NCBI RefSeq assembly: GCF_036898465.1
Contig: NZ_JARUMJ010000001.1
Span: 4,588,001-4,652,000 of the forward strand
Origin: Streptomyces sp. B21-105
Lineage (GTDB): Bacteria > Actinomycetota > Actinomycetes > Streptomycetales > Streptomycetaceae
Direction: 5' to 3'
DNA length: 64,000 nt
Part shown: piece by piece, positions 35,687-44,178 of the stretch
Layout of the letters: every line of letters begins with the position of its first letter
Position numbering within the stretch: position 1 is the first letter of the stretch
The notes under the pieces: model-generated
What the model was told of the DNA's origin: nothing
Seen by the model: only the letters and a program-made list of their open reading frames with translations
Database searches by the model: none
Program-made: the position numbers and the translations under genes

Positions 35687-36949
35687 TCAGTCGGTCAGCT
35701 TCATGACCTGACGGAACGAGAGCTTGCGGTCGGTCTGGAGGAGCGCCCGGCGGTACACCCGGCTGCTCACCCCGACGATGAGCACCGCGGCGGCGATCGA
35801 CAGGCCGAGCGCGGCGGCCGGCTCCCACCAGGCGGTCTCTCCCGCCAGGACACGGGCCGGCATGGTGACGGTCGAGGTCAGCGGGATGAAGGAGAGGATC
35901 TCGCGCACGTTGCCGGACACGGTGACGCCGACGATGAACACCAGCGCGGTGATCGCGTTCACCGGCGTCGTGGTGGACTGGATGTCCTCGCTCCGGGTGG
36001 CGAGCGCGCCCGCCGCGGCGAACAGGCAGGCCAGGACGACGATGCCCACGACGTAGAAGACGAGGAACCAGCCCAGCCCGGAGCTGATGTCGGCGAGGAA
36101 GTCCTGCTCGCCCGTGGCCACCAGACCGCCGATGCCGACCAGGCAGAACAGCGCCATCTGGGCGAGTGCCAGCAGCGTGGAACCGACGATCTTGCCGACC
36201 AGCAGCGACCGCAGCGGCACGGAGCTCGCGATGAGCTCGACGATGCGGTTCTGCTTCTCCTCCACGACGCTGGTCGCCAGCGCGGCGCCGAGCAGAACGG
36301 CGGCCAGGTAGAAGAGGAACCCGAAGAAGTACGTCGTCATCCGGACCGCGCCCTCGGGCGTCTCGTCGGCCGACAGCAGGACGTGCTTGACCTCCGCCCC
36401 TTGGGTGAGGGCCGTCAGGCTGGTTCCGGCGGCCTGCGCGTTGTCGGCGAGGGCCTTCGACTGCACAGCGGCGCCGATCCAGGTGGCGGCTATGTCGTTC
36501 TGACCGGTGTCGCCCACCAGGACCCAACGCCCGCCCTCGAACAGGAGCCCGGCCTCGGCGTCGCCGGACCGCACGGCTTCGCGGACCTGAGCGGCGGACG
36601 ACTCCTGCCGGACCGTGATCTCGACGTCCTGGTCCGCCTGGACGGCCAGTTGCTCGGCCTGGTCGGCGATCCGGCCGGCCTGCTGGTCGGCCACCGCGAC
36701 GGTGATCTTGCCCATCGAGTCCGCCAGGTAGAGCTGCAGTCCGATCGCACCCACGATCAGAGCGAGGGTGACCAGCGTCGACAGCAGGAAGCTGCGGTTG
36801 GTGAGCTTCACCGAGATCTCGCGGGCGGCGACGATCCGCCAGGCGGACGTGCCGGCCGTACGGGGCGGGGTACCGGAAGCCGCGGGCGTGCCCTGCGGAT
36901 CGGGCGGCGTCTCGGACCGGTGCGCAGAGTTCGAGGTCACGGTGCTCAT
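35687..36949 (-). CDS. ABC-2 family permease (NatB/YhaP-like)
   Basis: 420 residues. An N-terminal cytoplasmic tail and first helix (SFLLSTLVTLALIVGAIGL) are followed by a large extracellular domain of about 150 residues and five to six helices at the C-terminal side. TSVVEEKQNRIVELIASSV is the diagnostic segment of the NatB/ABC2_membrane_3 class. It exports Na+ or an unknown toxic compound together with the ATPase directly upstream, whose stop overlaps this start (ATGA). A parS site lies downstream. Confidence 0.92.
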   Translation of the reverse strand: MSTVTSNSAHRSETPPDPQGTPAASGTPPRTAGTSAWRIVAAREISVKLTNRSFLLSTLVTLALIVGAIGLQLYLADSMGKITVAVADQQAGRIADQAEQLAVQADQDVEITVRQESSAAQVREAVRSGDAEAGLLFEGGRWVLVGDTGQNDIAATWIGAAVQSKALADNAQAAGTSLTALTQGAEVKHVLLSADETPEGAVRMTTYFFGFLFYLAAVLLGAALATSVVEEKQNRIVELIASSVPLRSLLVGKIVGSTLLALAQMALFCLVGIGGLVATGEQDFLADISSGLGWFLVFYVVGIVVLACLFAAAGALATRSEDIQSTTTPVNAITALVFIVGVTVSGNVREILSFIPLTSTVTMPARVLAGETAWWEPAAALGLSIAAAVLIVGVSSRVYRRALLQTDRKLSFRQVMKLTD

Positions 36950-37830
36950 GCGGAGGTCATCTCCCGGTAGACGTCGGCGATGCTGGGAACGACAGGGGTG
37001 AAGGCGTGCACGGGTCCGCGGCGCAGGGCCTCCGTCAGGAGCGCGCCGTGATCGGCGTCGGCGGCGAGCTCGACGTACGCTCCGTCGGGCAGCTCCTCGA
37101 CGTCGGTCACGCCGGGGACGTCGCGCGCCCAGCCGGCCGGAGCTCCCGTGACCAGGTGGTACCGGGGCTTGTCGCGGTGCCGGAGCTCGTCCGCGGTGCC
37201 CTTGCCGACGACATGTCCGGCGGCCATGATCACCAGGTCGTCGCAGAGCCGCTCGACCAGGTCGAGCTGGTGGGAGGAGAACAGCACCGGGATGCCCGCG
37301 GCGGCGTACTCGCGCAGCAGCTCGGCCATCGTGTCGACGGCGTGCGGGTCGAGTCCGGAGAAGGGCTCGTCGAGGACGAGCAGTTTGGGGGAGCCGAGCA
37401 GCGCGGCCGCGATCTGCACGCGCTGCTGGTTGCCCAGGGACAGCGACTCCAACCGGGCCTGGCTCTTCTCCGCGAGGCCCAGACGGTCGAGCAGTTCAAG
37501 GATGTGGCGGCGTGCGTCGGCGGCGCTCTGGCCTCGGAGCCGGGCCAGGTAGACGAGCTGGCTGAGGACCGTCTGCTTGGGGTAGAGGCCCCGCTCCTCC
37601 GGCATGTAGCCGAAGTCCCTGCGGTCGGCGGCCGTGACGGGGTCGCCGTCCCAGCGGATCTCGCCGCCGTTCGCGGCCAGTACGCCCATGATCATGCGCA
37701 TGGTGGTGGTCTTGCCCGCGCCGTTCCCGCCGACGAACCCGGCCAACCGGCCCCTGGCCACCCGGAAGGACACCCCGTCGACGGCACGATGGTCGCCGAA
37801 GTCTCGTACGAGTTCTTCCAGTTCCAACAT
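36946..37830 (-). CDS. ABC transporter ATP-binding protein (NatA-like)
   Basis: 294 residues. Walker A GGNGAGKTT, signature LSLGNQQRVQIA (an LSLGN variant), Walker B LLVLDEPFSG and the His in FSSHQLDLVER. A C-terminal domain of about 70 residues is typical of NatA/YhaQ. The start codon ATG at 37830 is first in the operon; the permease follows with a 4-base overlap. Confidence 0.93.
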   Translation of the reverse strand: MLELEELVRDFGDHRAVDGVSFRVARGRLAGFVGGNGAGKTTTMRMIMGVLAANGGEIRWDGDPVTAADRRDFGYMPEERGLYPKQTVLSQLVYLARLRGQSAADARRHILELLDRLGLAEKSQARLESLSLGNQQRVQIAAALLGSPKLLVLDEPFSGLDPHAVDTMAELLREYAAAGIPVLFSSHQLDLVERLCDDLVIMAAGHVVGKGTADELRHRDKPRYHLVTGAPAGWARDVPGVTDVEELPDGAYVELAADADHGALLTEALRRGPVHAFTPVVPSIADVYREMTSA

Positions 37831-38482
37831 TCGTGTCTTCTCTCGGCTCGGTTGATAGGAGGCTGTGGTGGAGGGGATCGAGCGGCGGCGGACACCGTCA
37901 AGTCAGGGCTGCGGCTGCGGGTGCGGGGCCTCTTCGCATGGGTCGCGCAGGCCGGCGGCGCAGCCGGTGCGCTCCGGCGCCGACGCCGGGCGCGGCAGGT
38001 GCCGGCTCCACAGGTGCCGTCTCCACAGGTGCGTCTCGTCCGTCCGCGGGCTCTGGTAGCCGGGTCCGGCGCCTTGACGACATGCCGGCCCATGGCGGCG
38101 ACGGCCGACGGGAGACCTGGTGTGAGGCCCACCGCGAGGAGACCCGCGCCATCCTGGGCTTCATCGGCGTGAAGCTGCTGACGGTGGCGGCCCCGCCGGA
38201 TCCTGACCCATGAGGAGCGCGAAGCCGGGGGTGCCGCTCGTCGGGGACGAGTTCGCCGTTCGGCGCTGTGATCGCGGGTGCTGGGGTGCCATCCTCGAGG
38301 CGGGTGGTCTTCAGCACGAAGTCACCGTAACTCACGTGCAACGGCCCCTGCTCGCAACGGAGATCACTCAGCACGGACGGTGCGGGCGTCCCTCCGACGA
38401 GGCCGTCGAGGTCGTCCGCAGCGGTGCGCGGAGCTTTCTCGTCGACCTGGTCCGCGGGCCATGGCCCGCCCGTCCCCGCCCC
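37831..38482. other. 650-bp region without a convincing gene, possibly gene remnants
   Basis: Two short stretches look like decayed coding sequence. On the plus strand, about 38104-38213 encodes a tail that includes CEAHREETRAILGFIGVKLL before a stop. On the minus strand, about 38374-38220 could encode a stretch including VSYGDFVLKTTRLEDGTPAP. Neither forms a full gene and I recognise neither. The rest is repeat-like GC-rich DNA. Confidence 0.35.
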
Positions 38483-39162
38483 TCAGCCCAGCCGGGTGAG
38501 GGCCTCGGTCGCGATGTCCTCGAAGACGGCCTGGTCGGCGGCGAAGTCGGAGTCCGCGATCGGCCAGTGAACCACGATCTCGGTGAAGCCGAGTTCGCGG
38601 TGGCGCCCCGCGAAGTCGACGAAGGCCTCCACGGACTCCAGCGGCCGGCTCCGGTCCGGCGTGAACCCGGTCAGCAGGATCCTGTCCAGCTCCGCCCCGT
38701 CGCGCCCGGCGTCGGCGCACGCCTTGGCAAGGTTGGCGAGCTGGCCGCGCAGCGCCGCGTCCGACTGCTCCGGGGTCCCCTCCTCGTACAGCTTGGGATC
38801 GCCGGTCGTCACCCACGCCTGCCCGTACCGGGCCGCCAGCTTCAGCCCGCGCGGCCCGGTCGCGGCCACCGCGAAGGGAAGCCGGGGGCGCTGGACGCAG
38901 CCCGGAATGTTGCGGGCCTCGTCGGCGGAGTAGTGGGCGCCCTGGTGGCTCACCGCGTCCTCGGTGAGAAGACGGTCGAGCAGCGTACGAACTCACCGAA
39001 GCGGTCCGCGCGTTCCCGCGGCGTCCACGCAGGCCGGCCCAGTACCGTGGCGTCGAAGCCGTTGCCACCCGCGCCGATGCCCAGTGTGACCCGGCCGCCC
39101 GAGACGTCGTCGAGCGAGATCAACTCCTTGGCGAGGGCCACCGGGTGGCGGAAGTTGGGTGA
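38483..39162 (-). pseudogene. 3' part of the LLM-class oxidoreductase gene split by the element, frameshifted
   Basis: This is the C-terminal two thirds of a luciferase-like F420-type oxidoreductase, beginning at the attachment core with (S)PNFRHPV and continuing to the natural stop. Its first third lies 21.5 kb away at 60674-60898. Homology to the intact copy at 59610 is near continuous, but one base is missing at about 38985 (GTACGCTG where the copy reads V-P-L), which shifts the frame. The gene is therefore broken twice, by insertion and by frameshift. Joining the two parts would give about 300 residues in the original gene. Confidence 0.93.
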
Positions 39163-39172
39163 GCCCACTCCG
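39150..39172. other. left attachment site (attL)
   Basis: Chromosomal sequence GGAAGTTGGG (target gene) meets element sequence GCCCACTCCG at the core TGA 39160-39162. Fused with the other junction, the chromosomal halves rebuild a perfect 12-bp palindrome GGTGACGTCACC in the empty target. Confidence 0.85.
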
Positions 39173-39184
39173 TGCTCATACCAT
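39155..39184 (+). promoter_or_regulatory. integrase promoter spanning the attachment core
   Basis: TACCAT at 39179-39184 followed by seven bases and the integrase ATG looks like a leaderless -10. The -35 position, 18 bases further up, overlaps the core: in the integrated state it reads TTGGGT (39155-39160). In the excised circle the right end would supply TTGAC before the core T, giving TTGACT. Integration would therefore weaken the promoter. Confidence 0.5.
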
Positions 39185-39191
39185 CGGTCCC

Positions 39192-40625
39192 ATGCGACGA
39201 CCCAGGCCCCACGAGCCGACCATAACCTCAGGTGAGCCTGCGGCTCTCTACTGCCGGATATCCCAGGCAGACGACGACGATCAGACCGGCGTCGATCGGC
39301 AGGAACGTATCTGCAGGGAGATCGCCGAACGCCGGGGCCTCACCATCGACCCCGCCCACGTCTTCGTCGACAACAGCCGGTCGGCGTGGAGCCGGGGCCG
39401 GAAGCGGCCTGGCTGGGACCAGCTTCTCGAACGTGCCCAGCGGCACGAGTTCCGGCACGTCATCGCGTACCACCCGGACCGGCTGATGCGGCAGCCGAGG
39501 GACCTGGAGGAACTGCTCCAGGTCTCCGACGAGCACCGGATCACGCTGCACGGCGAGGCGAACCGACGGGACCTGTCGGACCCCGACGACCGGTTCATCC
39601 TTCGCATCGAGGTCGCCCATGCCTGCCGGTCGTCCGACGACACCTCCCGGCGGCTCAAGTCGGCGCTGAAGGAGCGCGTCGAGAACGGTCTGCCGCACTC
39701 GGGCAAGCGCCGCTTCGGGTACGAGACGGACGGCGTGACGATCAAGGAGGACGAGGCCGAGATCGTCCGAGAGGTCTTCGACCGGTACCTCAAGGGCCAG
39801 AGCCCGAGCGCGATCGCCCTGGTCTTCCACAAGCGCGGCATCAAGACCGTGTACGGCAAGGAATGGTCACAGGGCACGGTCCGCGCGCTCCTCGACTCCC
39901 GCCATGTCGCCGGCATCCGCATGCACCAGGGCGAAGAGGTGGGCCCGGGCAAGTGGCCCGCGATCATCGACCAGGGGGTGTGGGAGGAGACCCGCGCACG
40001 GCGCGAGTACCGGTCCGCCGTGCACCAGACGAACCTGGAGCTGCGGCGCTTCTACCTGCTGCGCGGCCTGGTGATGTGCTCGCGCTGCGGCACCCTCATG
40101 TCCGGCACGAAAATCGGCGGGGTGCCGTCGTACCTCTGCACGCGGAAGAGCCGCAACGGCACCAAGAAGTGCGTGCGGCGCATCGCCGCACTGAAGCTGG
40201 AGGAGTTCGTCACGGAGGCCGCCATCGACCTGCTCGGGAGGCTCACCGTCTCCGGCCAGCTCGCGTCGACCTCGCTGCCCGACGCGGCGGCCGAGTCCGT
40301 CGAGGCCGACCAGCGGCAACTCGACGAGCTCAACGAGATGTGGACCGCGAAGGAGATCTCCACGGCGGAGTTCCGCAAGATGCGCAAGGAGATCACCGAC
40401 CGCATCGCCAAGGCGCAGCGCCGCCTCGTCGTACGGCCGATGAAGCTACTCGACGGGCTGACGGGCGCGGGCGCGAGAGACGCCTGGAACGCCGCGGAGA
40501 TGACGGACGAGCGGCGCAACGCAGTGCTGCGGTTTCTCTTCTCCGGCGTGGTGATCGACGCCTCCGGCAAGCCGAGTGGGGTCTTCGACTGGGACCGGAT
40601 CGCCATCGCGCAGAACCCGCTGTAG
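39192..40625 (+). CDS. int: large serine recombinase (integrase)
   Basis: 477 residues. The N-terminal resolvase domain (about 15-155) has the catalytic Ser24 in YCRISQ and the Arg pair in YHPDRLMRQPRDLEE. A Recombinase domain (about 180-290, with GKRRFGYE and SPSAIALVFHKRGI) and a zinc-ribbon (about 295-345, CSRCG then two later Cys in LCTRK and KKCVRR) follow, then a coiled-coil. It catalyses site-specific integration using a 2-3-bp core. The start codon is 30 bases inside the left end. ATG 39192 is chosen; an in-frame GTG at 39159 lies on the core itself. The C-terminal coiled coil spans about 385-425. Confidence 0.95.
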   Translation: MRRPRPHEPTITSGEPAALYCRISQADDDDQTGVDRQERICREIAERRGLTIDPAHVFVDNSRSAWSRGRKRPGWDQLLERAQRHEFRHVIAYHPDRLMRQPRDLEELLQVSDEHRITLHGEANRRDLSDPDDRFILRIEVAHACRSSDDTSRRLKSALKERVENGLPHSGKRRFGYETDGVTIKEDEAEIVREVFDRYLKGQSPSAIALVFHKRGIKTVYGKEWSQGTVRALLDSRHVAGIRMHQGEEVGPGKWPAIIDQGVWEETRARREYRSAVHQTNLELRRFYLLRGLVMCSRCGTLMSGTKIGGVPSYLCTRKSRNGTKKCVRRIAALKLEEFVTEAAIDLLGRLTVSGQLASTSLPDAAAESVEADQRQLDELNEMWTAKEISTAEFRKMRKEITDRIAKAQRRLVVRPMKLLDGLTGAGARDAWNAAEMTDERRNAVLRFLFSGVVIDASGKPSGVFDWDRIAIAQNPL

Positions 40626-40689
40626 GCGAGGCGATGAGGCGAAGACCAGGAGCACAGCTGGGCGCGGCGGCGGAGCAACATAGCAGCAG

Positions 40690-40714
40690 ATCGCCGGTTA
40701 CCCAAACCGGCGAT
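40690..40714. promoter_or_regulatory. 10-bp palindrome, copy 1
   Basis: ATCGCCGGTT-N5-AACCGGCGAT. The same arms recur at 46896-46922. Both copies are preceded by ACATAGC, which could be a -10 box. They lie downstream of the integrase and of the relaxase gene. It may be a shared operator or a terminator without U-tract. Confidence 0.55.
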
Positions 40715-40730
40715 TCTCCGGAAACTGAAG

Positions 40731-40767
40731 GCCGCCTCGGAGGACCTGCCAGTCCTTCGTACGCGGC
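40731..40767 (+). ncRNA. CTGCCA-loop hairpin, copy 1 (short form)
   Basis: Stem GCCGC...AGGAC, loop CTGCCA (40746-40751), stem GTCCT...GCGGC, with a TCGTAC interruption on the 3' side. It is one of three copies of the same structure with different stem sequences, so the pairing is conserved while the sequence is not. It lacks the extra upstream hairpin of the other two copies. Confidence 0.55.
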
Positions 40768-40778
40768 ACGCACGGCCC

Positions 40779-40863
40779 AGGCGTTGGAGCGCCTCGGGCC
40801 AAGCGCGCGACAGACCGCCCATCGAACGACCGGCGGTGCGGAGCCTGCCAGCTCCGTACCGCC
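40779..40863 (+). ncRNA. two-hairpin structured leader, copy 2
   Basis: Hairpin 1 is AGGCG-TTGGAG-CGCCT (40779-40794). Hairpin 2 is GGCGGT...CGGAGC-CTGCCA-GCTCCG...ACCGCC (40832-40863). The linker contains GACCGCCCAT and AACGA. It lies 16 bases upstream of the small gene at 40879. Copy 3 at 41102 has the same loops, linker and GTAC but different paired bases. Confidence 0.65.
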
Positions 40864-40878
40864 AGCAAGGACCTGCTC

Positions 40879-41070
40879 ATGCCCCTGTCGTCCGCCCGCC
40901 AGGACGCCGTAGCCGCCCCCCGCACGCCGAGTCGCCGCGAAGCCCAGGCAGCAGCCCGTACCCAAGCCCTGACGCGCGTGTGCGCGGGATTCACGACGAC
41001 GATCAGCCCGCACAGCGCCTCGCGACTGGCCGACCTGATGTCGACCACGACGTACGCGAAGGCCGCGTAG
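40879..41070 (+). CDS. small basic protein, unknown
   Basis: 63 residues, Ala/Arg/Thr-rich, starting at an ATG shortly after the structured leader copy 2, with GGACCTGCTC upstream (weak ribosome site). No recognised domain. Its place between the integrase and the replication gene, and its size, would suit a recombination directionality factor or a small regulator, but nothing in the sequence proves it. Confidence 0.45.
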   Translation: MPLSSARQDAVAAPRTPSRREAQAAARTQALTRVCAGFTTTISPHSASRLADLMSTTTYAKAA

Positions 41071-41101
41071 ACGCGGCAGCCGCAGACATGGGAGCGGCCC
41101 C

Positions 41102-41194
41102 CGGCGTTGGAGCGCCGAAGGCCGTAACGACTCCCAGACGACCGCCCATAAACGATCTGCCCCGGTGCCGGGACTGCCATCCCGTACGGCACCG
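41102..41194 (+). ncRNA. two-hairpin structured leader, copy 3
   Basis: Hairpin 1 is CGGCG-TTGGAG-CGCCG (41102-41117). Hairpin 2 is CGGTGCC...GGGA-CTGCCA-TCCC-GTAC-GGCACCG (41163-41194). It ends 14 bases before the GTG of the helicase gene, at its ribosome site. Both stems covary with copy 2 while both loops and the linker GACCGCCCAT are kept. Confidence 0.65.
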
Positions 41195-41208
41195 AGTGAG
41201 GAAGTTCT

Positions 41209-42735
41209 GTGCCCCAGGGTACGTTCCAGCCTGCCCGTACCGCATCCCCACAGACGAACTCCCGGTTCGACGCCGACGAGGGCCCTGGTCTGTCCATGCC
41301 GCCCCACCACCTGGAGGCGGAGCAGGCCGTCCTCGGCGCCTGCATGTACACCCCCGCGGCTGTCGACGCCGCCCGCCCGATCCTTCAGGCCGCCGACTTC
41401 TACCACCCGGCGCACGCCGACATCTGGCGTTCAGTGCTCTCACTGAGGGACGAGGGTTCGCCCACCGACCCCATCGCGCTCGGCGAGGAACTCGGGCGGA
41501 TCGGCGCACTCGCCCGCATCGGCGGTGCCGCCTACCTCCACACACTCGCCATCGCGACGCCGGGGCCGGGCAACTGCGACTACTACGCCGAGATCGTGCG
41601 GGAAAAGGCGGAGCTTCGCCGTCTGCAAGCGGTGGCAGTGCAGACCTTGCAGCAGAGTGGGGCCGAGGGTGCCGATCCCGATCAGATACGCACGCACTTG
41701 CAGAGTGCCCTCGACACCACCGCTGGGCGAGGGGTGTCCGGTAGCGGCAGGCTCGGTCGGTTCGCCGTCGACGGCTGGGACTTCGTCAGCGAGTACGGCG
41801 CCCAGGTTCCGCCGATCTGGGGCACGCCCGAGCAGACGGGGTGGGCGAGCGGCGAAAGCATGATGTTGGTCGGCCCGCCGGGCGTCGGCAAGAGCACCAT
41901 CGCGCACCAGCTCGTCATGGCCAGGCTCGGCTTCCAGAGGCTGGTGCTCGGCATGCCGGTCACCGAGGGCAGGCGCGTGCTGTACCTCGCGATGGACCGA
42001 CCTCCGCAGATCGCCCGCGCTTTGCGCCGCCTGGTACGGCCGATCGACGAGGAGATCCTCCGGGACCGTCTGGTGGTCTGGGCCGGGCCCCTGCCGACCA
42101 CGCTCGACCGCGAGCCGAACCTCCTCGCCGAACTAGCCGCCCACCACGACGCTGACACCGTCGTCATCGACAGCATCAAGGACATCGTCGGCAAGCTCAC
42201 CGACGACGAGGCTGTCGGCGCGTACAACCGAGCCCGGCAGCAGCTTCTCCGCTCCGGAGCGGAACTGCTGGAGCTGCACCACCAGCGCAAGGCCACGGCC
42301 GACGCCAAGCCGGGCGGACGTCCGACTCTGGACAGGGTGTACGGCACCACGTGGTTCACCGCCGGCGCGGGCAGCGTGATGATCCTCAGCGGGGGAGCGG
42401 GGAACACGGTGGTCGAACTTCACCACGCAAAGACGGTGACCGGCGAGATAGGCCCGCTCACGGTGATCCACGACCACCAGCGTGGCACGTCGAGGGTCGA
42501 CGAGCCCCTCGACCCGTACAAGCTCCTGTACGACGCACCCAACGGACTGACCAGCAAGGAGCTGGCCGCACAGATGACCGGCGAACTGGACCCGAGCGCC
42601 AAGGACCAGGAGAAGGCGCGGCGAGTGCTCAAGGGTCTGTTCGAGGCCGGGCAGGCCACCAAGGACCAGGAGCTCGGCGGCAACCGCCAGGTGCGGTATC
42701 GGGCCAGGGCTCGGCACATGGTCGCCGTTTCCTGA
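41209..42735 (+). CDS. DnaB-like replicative helicase/AAA (RepA-type) protein
   Basis: 508 residues. An N-terminal DnaB-type helical domain (about 30-150, PPHHLEAEQAVLGACMY) is joined to a RecA-like ATPase (about 190-440) with Walker A GPPGVGKST and Walker B-like TVVIDSIKD. The C-terminal 60 residues look like a winged helix (LTSKELAAQMTGEL). It is probably the replication/maintenance protein of the element, acting as helicase or origin-binding ATPase. GTG start with GAGGAAG upstream, right after leader copy 3. Related proteins occur in actinobacterial integrative elements beside prim-pol genes; here no primase gene is adjacent. Confidence 0.87.
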   Translation: MPQGTFQPARTASPQTNSRFDADEGPGLSMPPHHLEAEQAVLGACMYTPAAVDAARPILQAADFYHPAHADIWRSVLSLRDEGSPTDPIALGEELGRIGALARIGGAAYLHTLAIATPGPGNCDYYAEIVREKAELRRLQAVAVQTLQQSGAEGADPDQIRTHLQSALDTTAGRGVSGSGRLGRFAVDGWDFVSEYGAQVPPIWGTPEQTGWASGESMMLVGPPGVGKSTIAHQLVMARLGFQRLVLGMPVTEGRRVLYLAMDRPPQIARALRRLVRPIDEEILRDRLVVWAGPLPTTLDREPNLLAELAAHHDADTVVIDSIKDIVGKLTDDEAVGAYNRARQQLLRSGAELLELHHQRKATADAKPGGRPTLDRVYGTTWFTAGAGSVMILSGGAGNTVVELHHAKTVTGEIGPLTVIHDHQRGTSRVDEPLDPYKLLYDAPNGLTSKELAAQMTGELDPSAKDQEKARRVLKGLFEAGQATKDQELGGNRQVRYRARARHMVAVS

Positions 42736-42914
42736 GGAAACGGGGCTCGGCGGACGGGCACCCCGGCATTGGACCGGCAGCTCACGCGAGCACTCACGGA
42801 CCACGCCCCGGAGAACGCCCCGCACACTCCTCACATGGCTCACGCCGCCGAGGAAAGTGCAGATCAGAGGCTCACGCGGGCCCGCACACACCTCACACCA
42901 CCGGTCACTCACGC

Positions 42915-42942
42915 GCGGTCCCCTCCTTGTAGAGGGGGCCGC
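42915..42942 (+). terminator. hairpin after the helicase gene
   Basis: GCGG-T-CCCCTC, loop CTTGTA, GAGGGG-G-CCGC: a strong stem of ten or so pairs in the gap between the helicase gene and the next operon. Repeated GCTCACGCG words surround it. No other element is seen in 42736-43017. Confidence 0.6.
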
Positions 42943-43017
42943 GTGGGAGCCGACGAGTAACGAACGTCTCCTACGACTCCTTGACGAGCCGTATCGCACT
43001 GCCCTGGAGAAGCCGTC

Positions 43018-43137
43018 TTGCCTTCCTTCCGCCCGATAGCCCTGGCCGCCGGCCACGGCAGCCGCCTTATCCGCGTCAGCACCGCCCTGCGCCCGCTGGC
43101 CCCGGCGGTCGAGCACTCACATCCAGTGGGGGCGTAG
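43018..43137 (+). CDS. small ORF ahead of the DUF2637 gene
   Basis: A 39-residue frame from TTG, with GGAGAAG eight bases upstream, ending two bases before the GTG of the DUF2637 gene. The residues (an Arg-Pro-Ile-Ala start, then LAAGHGSRLIRVSTALRPLAP) look plausible. It may be a leader peptide coupling translation of the next gene or a small spread protein. No homologue is recognised. Confidence 0.4.
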   Translation: MPSFRPIALAAGHGSRLIRVSTALRPLAPAVEHSHPVGA

Positions 43138-43138
43138 C

Positions 43139-44128
43139 GTGAACCGCAAGGGACGCATCACCCTCGTCGTCGGCTTGGTGGCCGTCGTCCTCATGGCCTT
43201 CCGGGTCTCGTGGAACGCGCTGTCCGACGTGGCCCGCGCCATCGGCGCCGACTCCATCGCCGCCCTGCTCTACCCGATCGTTGTCGACGGGCTGATGGCC
43301 CTCGCTCTGGTCGCCACGCTCGTGCTGACCGGTACCGACCGGAAGTTCGCGCTGCGGGTCCTGGCGACCTACACGATCGCGAGTCTCCTGCTGAACTACG
43401 TGCACGGCCTCATTCCGGCCCTGCACACCACGTCGATCCGGTGGGGCCGACTGGCCGACTGGGACCCTGCGAACTGGGCCCTCGTACTGCTGGCGAGCTC
43501 GCTCCCGGTCGGGTCGATCTACTTCGGGTCGGACCTCGTGGCGAAGGTGTTGCACCACAACCCCGAGTCGTCCGACTCCGCCGAAGCAGCCTCTGCCAAG
43601 TCGGTTAATCCGGTAGCCGACGAGCGGGCCGCACGGTCGGCTTCTGACCAGGCCGAACCGGTCCCCGAGCAGCCGACCGAGTCGGCCGCCGTGAAGGTCG
43701 CCGAGGCGGCCGTGACGAGGCCGACCGGGGCCGACGAGTCGGCCTCCGCCACCCGACCGCCCCCGTCGGCTTCCGCAGCGAAGTCGACCGGAGCCGCCCC
43801 GCGTCGGGCGACCGGTCGGGTCCGCGACACCGCCAAGTCGACCGCCGAACGCACGCGCACCCGCACCGACGCCGAAGTCCTCGACGAGGCCCGACTCCTG
43901 ACCGCCGACTGGAGCGACGACCGGCTAACCGCCGAGCGTCTGCGCAGCGAACTACGGATCGGCCAGAAACGCGCCCGCGCCCTGCGCGACCAGCTGCAGG
44001 CCGAGCGCACCGGCCAGGACGCCGAGCCCACAGCGTACGACGGCTTCGAGGCCGGGCCTCTCGACGGACTCGACGAAGCCGCCCAGCGGCAGAGGGAACT
44101 CGACAGAGCCCCCGCCGGCACCGCCTGA
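43139..44128 (+). CDS. DUF2637 membrane protein (SpdB-like)
   Basis: 329 residues. Four membrane helices in the first 135 residues match DUF2637, including LLYPIVVDGLMALALVATLVL and the final helix ending in LPVGSIYFGSD. A Ser/Pro/Ala-rich linker (about 140-230) leads to a helical DNA-binding-like C terminus (RTRTDAEVLDEARLLT, then ELRIGQKRARALRDQLQ). Proteins of this type accompany transfer and spread functions of Streptomyces plasmids and integrative elements. GTG start, 2 bases after the small ORF. Confidence 0.87.
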   Translation: MNRKGRITLVVGLVAVVLMAFRVSWNALSDVARAIGADSIAALLYPIVVDGLMALALVATLVLTGTDRKFALRVLATYTIASLLLNYVHGLIPALHTTSIRWGRLADWDPANWALVLLASSLPVGSIYFGSDLVAKVLHHNPESSDSAEAASAKSVNPVADERAARSASDQAEPVPEQPTESAAVKVAEAAVTRPTGADESASATRPPPSASAAKSTGAAPRRATGRVRDTAKSTAERTRTRTDAEVLDEARLLTADWSDDRLTAERLRSELRIGQKRARALRDQLQAERTGQDAEPTAYDGFEAGPLDGLDEAAQRQRELDRAPAGTA

Positions 44129-44178
44129 CCCTCGCTAGTGAACCGATCGCCCCACCCCGCCCGCTCACCCCCATGCCT

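Noticed and set aside
38210..39235. 1-kb plus-strand ORF over the left junction
   Set aside because: It is the shadow of the split oxidoreductase gene and crosses the attachment core.
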